The position numbers and the translations under genes are program-made. From assembly GCA_023897205.1 (NCBI GenBank), contig JAHWDD010000005.1, positions 620,001 to 684,000 of the forward strand: a stretch of 64,000 nucleotides of DNA. Direction: 5' to 3'. Position 1 is the first letter of the stretch. Each line of letters begins with the position of its first letter. The stretch is from Exophiala sp. HKRS030. Its lineage: Eukaryota > Ascomycota > Eurotiomycetes > Chaetothyriales > Herpotrichiellaceae. Below, one piece after another: positions 21,302 to 32,779 of the stretch. Under the pieces are notes generated by a model. It searched no databases, had not been told where the DNA came from, and saw only the letters and a program-made list of their open reading frames with translations.

Positions 21302-24300
21302 ATGCCACACATTGATAGCCCTCCTCTGGCTCCCGCAATGGCCTCGACTGTGGTACCAACAAAGTCTTCCTTCTCTGGTCTCCCTCCCACTACTGAAGAA
21401 GTGAGCGGGATCCTCCGGACAATCCTCGAAACAGATTCTGCGCAGACCGCCCTCGATGCTTCCTATGCTCTCACGAACCTTCTCATCCAGTCAATAGGCA
21501 TCCGAGGCCTATTAGGTTATGATTTGATACCAGCAATCAAGAAAGCGGCCGTTGATAAGAAAAATGGCTCCAAGAGAGAAAGCGCCATGTTTATGCTTGG
21601 TGCCATGTTTGAAAAGTTTCCTCGGGAACAACCTATTAGCGAAGTGGTCTTCCTTGTCCGAGATGGCGGACTAGTTTATCTTGTGCTCGATGGGCTAGCA
21701 GACAAGGGGCCTTCTGTCCGAGAGTCTGCGCAATATGCGGTTGACGAGCTGTTCAAAAATCTTGAACCCGAGGCCATGGCTATTGGCCTTCTTCCCGCCT
21801 TGCACCGCTACTTGTCAAAGACGACAGGAAAATGGCAGGGCACTGTCGCTGCCTTCACTTTGCTGGGCAAGATGGCCGATAAAGCCCAGATGGGAACAGG
21901 CACAAAGGAAGAGGAACAAGCAAAAGACGTCCTGCGAGATGCAATGGGCCGCACACTCAAGGAGCTAATCCCAGTCGTCGAGGGCGGAATGCATGATTTG
22001 AAGGCCGAAGTTGCCAAAGCAGCCACCAAAACGATGACCTCCCTCACTACTCTATTGCAGAACGACGACGTCGCTCCCCGAGTTCCTCTTTTAATCGACA
22101 CCATGAAGAACCCCTCGGCGCAGACGCTACAGAAAGCCATACACGCGTTGTCACAAACAACTTTTGTTGCAATTGTCACCTCACCCGTCCTTGCGCTCCT
22201 CACTCCTCTCCTAGAGAGATCTTTGAACACGCCTACTACCTCTCAGGAGGTGTTGAGACAGACCGTCGTAGTTGTGGAAAACTTGACCAAGTTGGTCCAC
22301 GACCCCGAAGAGGCCAGAACTTTCTTGCCCAAACTCCAGCCGGGAGTTCAAAGAGTTAAGAATGGGGCTTCCCTTCCAGAAGTTCGGGAGCTTGCCACGA
22401 GAGCCAACGATGTCATGAAGAAGGCCATGGGTGAGGACAAGGACGGGGTGACCAACAGCCAGATTACAAAGACAACGACGGATGATGTGCTGAAAGTTCT
22501 GGACAGCCAGCTTCGAGCTCAAGGCGGTCTTCAGAAGGAAGATGCGGCCATATGGAAGGACGGTCAGATTTATGTGTCTGAGATGGTCCGAGAAGATGTC
22601 AACAGTCGCATGTTCTCACGCATCCCCAACCGTGTTGGTCCTTATCTCAAATATATGCTGCCCGATGAGAGCTGCTCCGCTGTTGCCGAAGGCGTGCAGA
22701 AGTATTTCCTCGATGAAGATCATAAAAAATTTGGAGCACCAGTGGTTGAAGACCCTAACGAGGTTGAAATTGTCAACGCGGACTTCTCGCTCGCATATGG
22801 TGGCATGTTGCTGCTTTCCCACACCAACCTTCGTCTCTTGAAGGGGCATCGTTACGGTCTGTGCGGCCGTAACGGTGCTGGCAAATCGACCTTGATGCGA
22901 AGTATCGCTGATGGGAAACTGGAAGGTTTCCCTTCCAAGGATGTCTTGAGAACGTGCTTTGTTGAGCACAACCAAGGCGAAGACGCCGATATTAGCATCC
23001 TAGAGTATGTTGCGAAAGACCCCGAAATTGCAAAAGAAGGTCGCGAACGAATCTCCGAAGTCCTGAGCGAAGTCGGCTTCACCGCCGGGCCAGAGGGCAG
23101 GCAGTCACACAAGGTCGGCTCACTGTCTGGCGGTTGGAAGATGAAGTTGGCTTTGGCCAGAGCCATGCTCATGAGAGCCGATGTTCTCCTGCTTGATGAA
23201 CCTACCAATCATCTCGACGTCGCCAACGTCAAGTGGCTTGAAGAGTATCTGCAAAAACATTCTGAGATCACTTCATTGATCGTGTCTCACGACTCCGGAT
23301 TTCTGGATGCCGTCTGTACCGACATTCTTCATTACGAGCAGAAAAAGCTGGTTCATTACCAAGGAAATTTGGCAGCTTTCGTCAAGGTCAAACCCGAAGG
23401 CAAGAGTTACTATACTCTATCCGCCACCCAGGTGCAATTTAAATTCCCTCCTCCCGGAATTCTCTCTGGCGTCAAGTCCAACACTAGGTCCATCATCCGA
23501 ATGACCAACGTCAGTTACACGTATCCCGGGGCCTCAAAGCCAAGCTTGCATGATGTTTCTTGCCAATTGAGCCTGTCCTCCCGGGTCGCCATCATTGGTG
23601 CCAATGGCGCAGGAAAATCGACGTTGATCAAGATGTTGACGGGTGAAGCGATTCCCCAAACTGGCAAGGTCGAGAAGCATCCCAATCTACGTATCGGTTA
23701 CATCAAGCAACACGCACTTGAACACGTTGAAATGCATTTGGAGAAGACACCAAACCAGTATCTGCAATGGAGATACGCCAACGGAGACGACCGAGAGGTT
23801 CTCATGAAAGCCACCCGCGTGCTCACAGACGAAGACAAGGCACAGATGGACAAATGGGTTGACCTTGGGGACGGCAAGGGTCCTCGACAAATCGAGAACT
23901 TGATGGGTCGACAGAAGTACAAGAAGACATTCCAGTACGAGGTCAAATGGCGCAACATGCTTCCCAAGTTCAACAGTCAAGTGTCGCGCGAAAGTCTCCT
24001 GGAATGGGGATTCCAGAAGCTGATTCAAGAATTTGACGACCATGAAGCCTCGCGTGAAGGTCTCGGCTACAGAATCCTGGAGCCCAAGGTCATTGCCAAG
24101 CACTTCGAAGACGTCGGCTTGGATCCTGAGATTGCCAATCACAACGAGATCTCCGGGTTGAGTGGTGGGCAAAAGGTCAAGGTTGTGTTGGCTGGTGCCA
24201 TGTGGAACAATCCTCACTTGCTCGTGCTGGACGAACCTACCAACTTTTTGGACCGAGACTCTTTGGGTGGCCTGGCCGTGGCCATCCGTGACTATAAAGG

Positions 24301-24725
24301 TGGTGTAGTCATGATCAGTCACAACGAGGAATTCGTTGGGGCTTTGTGCCCCGAGCAATGGCATGTCGCTGATGGCAAAGTCATGCACAAGGGCCACCTC
24401 GCCATCGATCTCAATCGATTCGAGGATTCGCGACCAGGGTCCAGCAACGTCAGCTCTGTTGTTTCTAGCGCCAATGCATCTGCCACCAACTCCGGCGTAG
24501 AAGATAACAGCGAAATGAAGTTCAAGGCGAAGAAGAAGAAGAAGTTGACGCGCGCACAAATGAAGGAGAGAGAAGTTCGACGAAGATTACGACAGTAAGT
24601 GTGATTCTTTTCCCCGAGCTCGAAGGAATGCGGCATGCTAACATGACATTTTTCTTAGTATTGAATGGTTAAATAGCCCCAAGGGCACTCCTCACCCTCC
24701 AGACACGGATGATGAGGCGGAGTAG
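21302..24725 (+). CDS. NEW1: EF-3 family ABC ATPase, New1/Elf1 type
   Basis: Cytosolic ribosome-associated ATPase; in yeast New1 supports translation termination at certain C-terminal codons, and the fission-yeast homologue Elf1 is linked to mRNA export. Two exons: 21302-24594 and 24659-24725, 1119 aa. N-terminal HEAT repeats (about 30-400) are followed by ABC1 (Walker A GRNGAGKST, 522-530; LSGGWKMKLA; LLLDEPTNHLD) and ABC2 (GANGAGKST, 766-774; LSGGQKVKVV; LVLDEPTNFLD), with a chromodomain-like insert in ABC2. New1 rather than EF-3 is indicated by DDHEASREGLGYR, EFVGALCPEQWHV and the C-terminal IEWLNSPKGTP encoded across the intron. It has no Q/N-rich prion-like N-terminus, unlike S. cerevisiae New1. 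A second in-frame Met at codon 13 could be the true start. Confidence 0.9.
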
Positions 24726-25262
24726 ATGATGAGCAATGTGGTGAACACTTCCGGTGTTTTTCAATAGATCATAGCGTTGGCGTTATCATAGATGAGTGGT
24801 CTGGTTATTCGAAGCATGGGTCCAAAAAGATAGATGGGTTGATGGAATACGATTTCGTATGCGTGCATGGGTGTCGATTTTTCGCATGAGGCTGTCGAGG
24901 ACAACCCCCCGGCTTTTGCAAGATTGGTTGATATAGGGTTGTCTACGAGGAAACTCCAGGATAAATGAAGGATTTCCTTGTGGTTACACAGGCCTATATC
25001 GTGTCTTCTCCTATGTTCAGATTGGTGAAGCAGCATTGTGGGAGTCTTGAACGTAGAGATGATCTCCATATCTCTTGATGATGACGTCGACCTCGGTTAC
25101 AATTAGTTTCATCACTTGAAGCAATACAAAAAAAATATTTACTTCTCCAACGCACCAACTTCGTCTACCAGCAGAGACTGATCTCGAAGCTCCACAAGTA
25201 CCAAATAGAATACTTCAAGTGCACACGGACTCACACTCGTATGTAGTCGATCTGCGCCCAGA
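24726..25262. other. Spacer between New1-type ATPase and PLP-binding protein gene
   Basis: 537 bp holding the ATPase 3' end and the promoter of the next gene. An A/T-rich stretch lies near 25127-25142. No gene is seen. Confidence 0.5.
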
Positions 25263-26135
25263 ATGACAACCACCGACTCTCCTCAACCTAAAGATCCTCA
25301 CACCACCCCCGCTGCCATGAAGATCCCAATCAACCCACAGCGCGCAAGCACTCTCGTCTCGAACCTCGAGCATGTCACTTCTCGCATCTCGTCTGCCGCC
25401 GGCGCCGGTGCGCGAGGACCTCCTCCTCCTCCTCGGCTCGTCGCCGTCTCCAAGCTCAAACCCGCCTCGGACATTCTGGCGCTGCACAACCCCCCGACCT
25501 CGCACGAACACTTTGGCGAAAACTACGTCCAGGAACTCCTCGAAAAGTCCCGCCTCCTCCCGCGCAGCATCAAATGGCACTTTATCGGTGGGCTACAATC
25601 AAACAAGGCCACGCAGCTGGCCAGGGACATTCCGAACCTGTGGGCGGTGGAGAGCGTGGACTCGGAGAAAAAGGCCACACTGCTGGACAAGGGACGGTCA
25701 CAACTGACGTCCTCCGCCACCGCCGAACCACTCCGCGTGTTCATTCAGGTCAACACGTCAGGTGAGGATTCCAAATCCGGGGTACCGCCCGGGTCGGGAG
25801 AACTGAACGCGTTGGCTAGACACATCAGAAACAATTGTCCGCATTTGAGGCTACAAGGGCTCATGACGATCGGGGCGATAGCGAGGTCCAAGGCCACGAC
25901 CCCCGAGACGGAGAATGAAGACTTTGTTTGTCTGAGGGAAACCAGGGACGCGCTGGCGAAAGAGCTGGACGTGAATCCCGACGAGTTGGAGTTGAGTATG
26001 GGCATGAGCGAGGATTTCGAGGGCGCGATCCGACAGGGGAGTAGCGAGGTCAGGGTCGGGAGTACCATATTCGGCGAACGGCCTGCGAAGAAGGACGCAA
26101 AGGTCTTGGAGGACACGGAGAGTGAGAAGAGGTAA
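25263..26135 (+). CDS. Pyridoxal phosphate homeostasis protein (YggS/PROSC family)
   Basis: Binds PLP and helps keep the free cofactor at safe levels; no catalytic reaction is known for the family. Single exon, 290 aa, slightly longer than bacterial YggS because of a Pro/Ser-rich N-terminus and an acidic C-terminal tail. The PLP lysine is Lys64 in LVAVSKLKP. Other family marks are HFGENYVQEL, IKWHFIGGLQSNK, VFIQVNTSGE, LQGLMTIGAI, SMGMSEDF, and the phosphate-binding end VRVGSTIFGER. The second Met (codon 19) could be an alternative start. A Pro run near residues 53-57 is unremarkable. The neighbours give no functional hint. Confidence 0.92.
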   Translation: MTTTDSPQPKDPHTTPAAMKIPINPQRASTLVSNLEHVTSRISSAAGAGARGPPPPPRLVAVSKLKPASDILALHNPPTSHEHFGENYVQELLEKSRLLPRSIKWHFIGGLQSNKATQLARDIPNLWAVESVDSEKKATLLDKGRSQLTSSATAEPLRVFIQVNTSGEDSKSGVPPGSGELNALARHIRNNCPHLRLQGLMTIGAIARSKATTPETENEDFVCLRETRDALAKELDVNPDELELSMGMSEDFEGAIRQGSSEVRVGSTIFGERPAKKDAKVLEDTESEKR

Positions 26136-27527
26136 AGAGGTGGGATTCGCCTTTTTCACCGGGGATGAAGATCGAGCGGAGGTCCGAGAAGAAATCACCT
26201 CCAAAAACAAACCATCAAACGCGAAGGGAAGATTACTCGCTCGGGAAAGAGATCTTGACTCGGTTCCATGACAAGTCACGTTTCGCATTACAGGTTGGCC
26301 CAGTATCAGCGAGGGAAGAAGAGGGAAGAATCCCCCCGAGGGAAATGAAAGAAAAGTACCTTGCTTTTGCGGCCTACAATTTTGGAAGAGTTTGTAGAGA
26401 AAGTCAAAGGGGGGCCGGCGCCGACGAAGACAATCCCACACCTGGAGCGAAAGTAACTACCTGTCTTCTGCTCTACCAAACAACAAAACCTCTGAAAAAG
26501 AGGCTGTCTGGTCAACGCTGGATGGTTGACAACTTTCCGATCGATGGGGTCCTTCGCCGCCATATTGAAGCTCACCGAGCCGTGCATTCTCTTGGAGTGG
26601 ATGGATTGCCTAACCTATCCTACCATAACCTTGTCCTACTCGACAGTGTCAAGTGAGGAGGGACATTAGTCGAACTCAAGCACACGAGTGGCGGACGATG
26701 CATGAGGAGTTGAGGAGGAGACGACGACGACGACATTACGATCTCTCCCACGCGACGACTCGACTGTATGGTGGACCACACAGAATGTTGGTTGTACGTG
26801 GTCGCGTTTCGGCAAGGACAATTATGTTACATACGGGATTCGAATGTATCTGTACTCGGTAGAAGAACGATGTACAGAATGAACAAGAGTGAGAATCAGA
26901 AAACGAGTGTCATGTATACCTACTCACGGTAGATATGAATGATCGAGGGCTCACTACTGGCCACAGTCTACTCGTATAAATGAATGCTTCCGTTGTGACC
27001 CTTTTTCCTTGGGTATATCTCCTTCGTTATAGCCCTAAGTTACCTAGATACCCCAGGCCCTCCGCGTCAGTCACATCACAATTAGCCACATAAGCTACCT
27101 ATCCTTGAGAGAATTCTTCTACTCAAACTCCCACGTATCAAAAATTTCGTGATTGCCCCTTTCTCGCAGGAATAAGGCAAAAGAAGAAAAAAAGAGACAG
27201 AAAATCCCATCTGGCCGGCCGTCTCAGCATTCACCATCACTGTGAAATGTAGAAGAAGAAGAAAAAGAAAAAAAAAGGCAAATCGCTACAAAACACCTTG
27301 CAATGTGGAAAAAAAAACAAGAAATGTGCCCTCTTTTTCTGGTTCCAAAAAATAGGGGATCCCACCCGCACACAAAACACACACCGCGACACACCAACAC
27401 ACACAACACAACACAAGACAGCCCATTCCTCACCGCCCCGTTCGTCCATCATCAGTCGAGGATTGTCCTTATGTCCTCCCATTTGCGTTATTTCAAGAAG
27501 AAGGAAAAAGAAACCTTCCCTCCCAGC
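26136..27527. other. 1.4-kb convergent spacer with low-complexity tracts
   Basis: Between two convergent genes. It contains GA-rich DNA at about 27248-27282 and an AC-rich tract at about 27368-27420. A plus-strand frame at 26165-26656 (163 codons) has no family features and starts just after the PLP-protein stop, so it is probably 3' UTR. GCCCTAAG occurs at 27032-27039. Confidence 0.45.
27248..27420. repeat. GA-rich and AC-rich simple-sequence tracts
   Basis: A purine tract dominated by GAA units at 27248-27282 and an imperfect CA/ACA tract at 27368-27420 lie just beyond the 3' end of the kinase gene. They look like ordinary microsatellite DNA. Confidence 0.7.
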
Positions 27528-29386
27528 TCACTTCGTCGGTGTACTGTTACTGCTGTCCATCGAGGCGCGAGTTGAACCGTCTTCGTTCTGCTGTTCCTGC
27601 TGCTGCTGCTTGTGACCGTTCCTGCCCTTTTTCAGGATCGAGTCGATGAGGTCCTGAGAACACTTGTTTGCGACGTTGGCGGCGGGCACGAGGTGACCGC
27701 CGGGACTCGTGGGCAATGACGACCCGTTCTTGTCCTCGCTCTTTCTCATGTGGAACGGGAGCGCGTGCGACGGTACGCTGGAACTCGCCGGCGTGGTCGG
27801 TCTCGACGACGACGACGATACCCTGTCCGGCACCGACGACGACGTCCCGTTGGCCACCGGCGAGGAGCCGTGCGAAGGGATCCGTTCCAGGTTCGACGTC
27901 CGTCTCGACACGGGGATCGACGGAGCCGGGTTGGGGGTTCCGGTCCGCGAGGGGGGAACCATCGACTGGAACGACGCGGTCGAGGCACGGCTCAAGCCGC
28001 CGGGCGTCGGGATGTATTCGCGCTCCTTGGTCAGGTAGGGATGATCGAGCAGCTGCTTGGCCGTCCACCGCTCCTCGGGCACCCAGCAAATCATGTGCTT
28101 GGCCATGTCGACAAACAGGTCCTTGTCCTCGCCTCTCATTCTGGTGATGGAGCTCTCAAACGAAATCTCCTTGTCAACATAGTCCGGGTATTTGAAGTTG
28201 CCATCACCGTCAAAGTAGTAGGACGACTTGGCCCCTCGCTTGAGCAAGTCGACTGGTGGAGGGCCCAACAGGCCTATCATTAGACCCAGGTGTTTCTCGG
28301 GCCGGTAGTGTCCGGGTTTTGTGTCGATAGAATCGAACAGCCCAAAAGTCTCAAACAAATCCCACAGCATCACGCCCAGATTCCAGATATCGGCAGGGTA
28401 GGACCAACCGGCCTGTAGGATGACTTCTGGCGCCATAAACGCGTTTGATTGGATCGGCTTCGTGTTCTTTCCGTCTCCCCACGCCGCCAGACCGATGTCT
28501 GTGATCTTGGCCGTGCCGATGACGACGTCGGTCGGGGCTTCGCCAAAGTCGCTGCACGAGGTGTAGATGATACGCCCGTGAGAGTCTGGCATCTTTCGTG
28601 GCGACGGGTGGTCGATTTCATGCTGGACGAATTTGTCGAGAATGGTCGGGTCGCCAAGGCCCATCATGATGTTGTCGGCTTTCAGATCGGTGTGCACCAC
28701 TCCACATTCTGTGTGGAGGTAGTCGAGGCCTTTCAACAGAGCCGGTAACAGCTTGCGGAGCTTCTCGGAATTGAAGCGTCGGCCGGGGAATTTCTCCATG
28801 CAGTTATCGATGGGTTCTCGGAGGACGTCGTATACGATGCAGAGATGCTCGCCGTGGCGGGACCTGAGCTTGAACGTATCTCGCATGAATCGGATGTGGT
28901 TGTAGCCTGGGTGGTTGGGATTGGCGGAGAACAACTTCTGGGCGATTTCTCGTCGGCCTTTTAAGAAGTCATCGGTCAAGGTGTTGACATTGATCTTGAT
29001 TGTGACGTATTTGTGGTTGCCCGCACATTGATCGCTATATGAAGAAGGTCAATCGCATATCCTGATGAGGAAGCCTCTCATTATTTGACTAGGAAAAGTA
29101 GAACTTACGCTTTCAAGTCCTTTGCCAGCCATACCGTCGCCGTCATGCCGAAGCCCAGTTTCGCACATAGTTTGTATCGATCATTGAAAACCTCGCCTAT
29201 CCGAGCGGCATAGAAGTTGTCTGCACTGTACTTGGGCAGAGTCTCTTCTTCGATTTGCTTCAGCGCTGAGATGGTGTCTGCTTGAGGATGTGGCGAGTTC
29301 CCTCTTCCATGCACCAAATCGCTAAGAGACTGCCGGTTTGTATGACTACGTACTCGTTTGAGCATACTGGGCCGTTGCATCGGCAT
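27528..29386 (-). CDS. SRPK-like serine/threonine protein kinase
   Basis: Protein kinase resembling SR-protein kinases, which phosphorylate Arg/Ser-rich splicing and mRNA-export factors. Two exons: 29386-29109 and 29034-27528, 594 aa. The glycine loop is KLGFGMTATVW, the ATP lysine lies in YVTIKINV, and the catalytic loop reads VVHTDLKADN, with Thr in place of the usual Arg as in SRPKs. The DFG position reads TDIG. After it come MAPEVILQAGW and PADIWNLGVMLWD. A spacer segment between lobes is short, unlike yeast Sky1. The C-terminal 150 residues or so are rich in Ser, Pro and Thr, with no domain. The expanded fungal SRPK group has many members of unknown role; this is probably one of those rather than the single Sky1 orthologue. 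Confidence 0.85.
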
Positions 29387-31114
29387 TGTGTGCGGCGGTA
29401 ACTCTGAAAGTGGACAGAGGGCTAAAGGAAACCAGAAAAAGAGAGTAACAACGGGGCTACTGAAAATCTAGACGTTCTTCCATGCTATCGTCAAAGTCGG
29501 GATCGTAAGCGTTCGCGACAGTGTCGTTCGTTTTGAGTGAGGCTGGAATGCTGCAAAGGAAAAAGCTGAAACTTCTAGCGTAAGGATGGCAAGGATGGCA
29601 CGGAAGAGTCGGCTGGTGCGAGCGACGTCAGATCGGCGTCTCGTGGAGCGATGAAAGAACTAAGCGAGCACGGGCGTTAAGTTGGGAAATTGTCCGGGCC
29701 CGGTGGTCAGGGTTCTTGGGCCTCTGCCTTGCCTCTTGTGTCGCCCGAGGGAGGAGTCGATGGAGATTTGTAGTTATCTTTGGTTCGTACGGGCGCCGGA
29801 CGAAGTGCGTGGATCACAGGACACGCTCGCCAACGCTGGAGCCGCAACAACGATGCTTCCTGATATAAAATCACTCGTCGATCAGCGTGTGGCGGATGTG
29901 CGGATTAGTTTTTGTGTGTTCGTATCGAACTCTGGGTTGTTGGAGGTGAGAGATATGTCGATCCAAGCAAGAAGCACGGAGCCAGGAACGTGCAGATGGT
30001 TGTACGAGGGCTTCGTAATGACCGAGCTGAGGCGATGTGACGATGGTGTGCTGATGAGTAATGTATCTGCTATTTGGTAGGAGAGTGGAGGATCTGTTTT
30101 GGGATCTGGTTGGAAGATGAGCCGAGATGAAATTGAGAAGAGTTGAGAAAGAGGTAGAAGAGACAATTGTTGACTTGGAGAATATATTGGCAAGCTTCGT
30201 GTTGTTTATAACAGGCTGTTGAGAGAATTAGAACAGGATTTGGTGGTGATTTGTAGTTGTTTGTGTCGCCCAAAATATCACGCAATGCACGTGATGGTTC
30301 TGGCTTGGGCATTACGAGTACGAGGTACCAAGAGACTTGCCTTAGCTAAGGTATTAGGTACAAACCCTGGCTACTTACCTAACTCGAAGCTATTTAGGGG
30401 CGCCTAGAGAGCCCTAAGAGGTCCGAGTGCCGGTACTTGTCAAGATGCCCCCAGGTGGTTATGGAGGGCCCTAAGTACCACCTTCAGCCTCATCGGCCTC
30501 AGCAGCCATTTAGGCATCTTCTCATCTCTTTTTTGTCTCTCGCATCCACCTTTTCGCTCTCCGTAAACAGTCCGTAATGAGGCGTTCTTTGCGAGGACAC
30601 AATCCCTAGTCCGCCTCATCATTCTCATCCTGATCATCGTCCTCATACATGTCCGCCACTGGATGCCGCCCATGAGTCGAACTAATCACCTTGGCTTGGT
30701 AATATCTTTCCCGTCGTCTCCTCTAATCAGCTCTAGGCGCACCAGGCCTTTTCACTATTGAACGAACAAGGCATCCGTACAGTCAGCCTTTCCTTGATTT
30801 CTTCATCACCAAGGACCCTCTATCGATTTGCAATACTACAACATTGACAAGGACTTGCACATGATTGAAACATGTTACCAAATATGACTCCTCGATCTAA
30901 GACTCATGAGACTTGGCTGCTTGGAATACAAAGGACGACGAGCTTCTGAGGACTTCTGCCGAGAAACCTGCGTTCATGCTAAAGAGGGAATCCCCTTTGT
31001 CTCAGGTACCTCCTTATCGACCTTTCTGATTACCTACTATCTGTACCTATCTGTTGAGGCTACTATGAGCCTCTCGTCCGGCTACTTTGACCAACAACTT
31101 TCTTGTCTTTTCTC
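29387..31114. promoter_or_regulatory. 1.7-kb spacer upstream of the SRPK-like kinase
   Basis: Holds the kinase promoter and the 3' end of the next minus-strand gene. Between about 30320 and 30480 it is rich in ACCTAA/TTAGGT and GGTACC-like short motifs, with GCCCTAAG at 30411-30418 and 30468-30475. Open frames here (for example 29682-30080) have no recognisable content. Confidence 0.4.
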
Positions 31115-32779
31115 CTATCCTTTCCGGTTCATTTTCTCCTTCCTTCGAGCCGATCTCTTATCTTCTCTGGCCTTCTTCGCGCTCCGCATTTGGATACCAC
31201 GTCGGCTGATGATGAGCAATGCTGGCGCAAATGCCATGTAAATGAGCGCCCAAAATGTGTACGCCCACCCTTGACCAAAGGCCTTGCTCATCGGACCGAT
31301 CGCCGCCGATGCTGCTGCTCCAAGCTCACATCGAATAAAGTTGTTTGCTGCCGTGGCTGCCGCTGCCTGCCCCGGCCAAAGATCCGTCATCAGGACATTC
31401 ATGACCTGGTATGAAGCAATTGAACAATATCCCAAAAAGAACAAGAAGATAATCGGCCCTGCCAGACTGATCTTGTGGCCCACTGTCCACCCGTATGCGA
31501 TCACAAAAACTCCGTTGGCAAGGAGAATTGGCAGAGCCACTTGAATCCGTGCTGTTTCAATGGGAAAGTCGGTCAAGTCTTGTCGAACTCCTTTGACTAC
31601 GGTTATCCCGAGCCGTTGGGCATGCCTTTGATAATTCCAGTCGACCAGCTTGCCTGTCGTGAACGCGGCCAGGATCCCCCCGACACCAATAGGGATGAAA
31701 ACCAGACCGATCTGGATGTCGTTGAACCCGTATTCGTCCCTGAATGCGGCCGAAGCTCCAGTCGATATCGCATAAAAACAAGCAAGGTTCAATCCGGTTG
31801 CCACCAGAATGACCAACGACGCAGGATCAAACAGAATCCACAAGGTCGCCAAGGGGTTCGGAAATCGGAATCGATAATTCTTCCTCAACTCGGCCTGTTC
31901 GGCGGCGTCAAACACAAGTCCCCGTTTGGCTCTGCGCTTGTGCCTGATCACGTCCGTCAACGACGTATTGAGTGGCGGCGGAGGAATGGACCCGTCTCCC
32001 ACGATCTTGCGACACGTTTCCGGGAGGAACAAGAACAACGGGACCGTAAAGACTCCCGAGAAGATGAGCAGGAACCAGAACAGCCAATGCCACTCCAGAT
32101 TCTGACTGATCAATCCGCCGATGATGGGACTCAGCGTTGGCCCGAGGAGACCCCCGAGAGACGCAAAGGCGATGTAGGCGCCGCGCTGCTCCGACGTGAT
32201 TGTGTCCCCGACCAGTCCGTTGGCCAGCGCAATCGTGCCACTGCTCCCGGCACTCTGCAGGCATCGCAGCCCGAGAAGCGCGGCGTAGCTATTCTGCAAG
32301 CCCAGTCCGAGGTTGGCGCAGATGTAGATGGTGAAGCACAACATGTACGCAGGCCGTCTGCCCATGTTGTCGGCGAAGCCGGCAATCACCATGGGCGCCA
32401 GTCCTTGCAATATCAAATACGTCGTGACCGTGAGATTGACCTCCGAGTTCGAAACGTGCAGCGCCTTTGCGATCGTCCCCAACGCAGGGAAGTATATCGA
32501 ACTCGTCAGTGGAGAAAAGAATCCAGCCAGAGAACCCGCAAGGATGATGATCCTCTTCTCATTCGTGCTGAAGACGGAGTACGGTTTCTCTTGCGTGGTG
32601 TTTCGGCCTGATGATCCAAGTTCGACTTGGTCATTTTGTCCGTCTGCCTCCGTGTCTGTTCTCTTCTCGCCGTTCTCTAGTCGGGGTGGCTGGATGGCAT
32701 GGGCAGCTCCGACTTCAACATCTGTCGAGATTCCTGACGGCCTCGTTTGGCTCTCGTCTTCATGTTGACCTTCGCTCAT
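31115..32779 (-). CDS. DHA1-family MFS transporter (Qdr/multidrug type)
   Basis: Plasma-membrane H+ antiporter-like exporter with about 12 helices; the substrate is unknown. Single exon, 554 aa. A long acidic cytoplasmic N-terminus (about 70 residues) precedes helix 1 (RIIILAGSLAGFFSPL). DHA1 marks are GFADNMGRRPAYM (loop 2-3), LRCLQSAGSSGTIALANG, and the helix-5 antiporter motif LGGLLGPTLSPIIGG. The middle loop carries a basic RHKRRAKRG patch. Yeast Qdr-like proteins and quinic-acid or drug exporters in filamentous fungi share this layout. The C-terminus is strongly basic. A 378-codon antisense frame inside the gene is a shadow. There is no biosynthetic cluster around it. Confidence 0.9.
   Translation of the reverse strand: MSEGQHEDESQTRPSGISTDVEVGAAHAIQPPRLENGEKRTDTEADGQNDQVELGSSGRNTTQEKPYSVFSTNEKRIIILAGSLAGFFSPLTSSIYFPALGTIAKALHVSNSEVNLTVTTYLILQGLAPMVIAGFADNMGRRPAYMLCFTIYICANLGLGLQNSYAALLGLRCLQSAGSSGTIALANGLVGDTITSEQRGAYIAFASLGGLLGPTLSPIIGGLISQNLEWHWLFWFLLIFSGVFTVPLFLFLPETCRKIVGDGSIPPPPLNTSLTDVIRHKRRAKRGLVFDAAEQAELRKNYRFRFPNPLATLWILFDPASLVILVATGLNLACFYAISTGASAAFRDEYGFNDIQIGLVFIPIGVGGILAAFTTGKLVDWNYQRHAQRLGITVVKGVRQDLTDFPIETARIQVALPILLANGVFVIAYGWTVGHKISLAGPIIFLFFLGYCSIASYQVMNVLMTDLWPGQAAAATAANNFIRCELGAAASAAIGPMSKAFGQGWAYTFWALIYMAFAPALLIISRRGIQMRSAKKAREDKRSARRKEKMNRKG

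Noticed and set aside
23687..24559. A 290-codon minus-strand frame antisense to the New1-type ATPase
   Set aside because: Overlaps conserved ABC2 coding sequence; no protein features of its own.
26165..26656. A 163-codon plus-strand frame after the PLP-binding protein gene
   Set aside because: No family features; most likely 3' UTR of the upstream gene.
31475..32611. A 378-codon plus-strand frame antisense to the DHA1 transporter
   Set aside because: Arg/Gln/Asp-rich composition, no domain, and fully inside a well-supported transporter gene; a codon-bias shadow.
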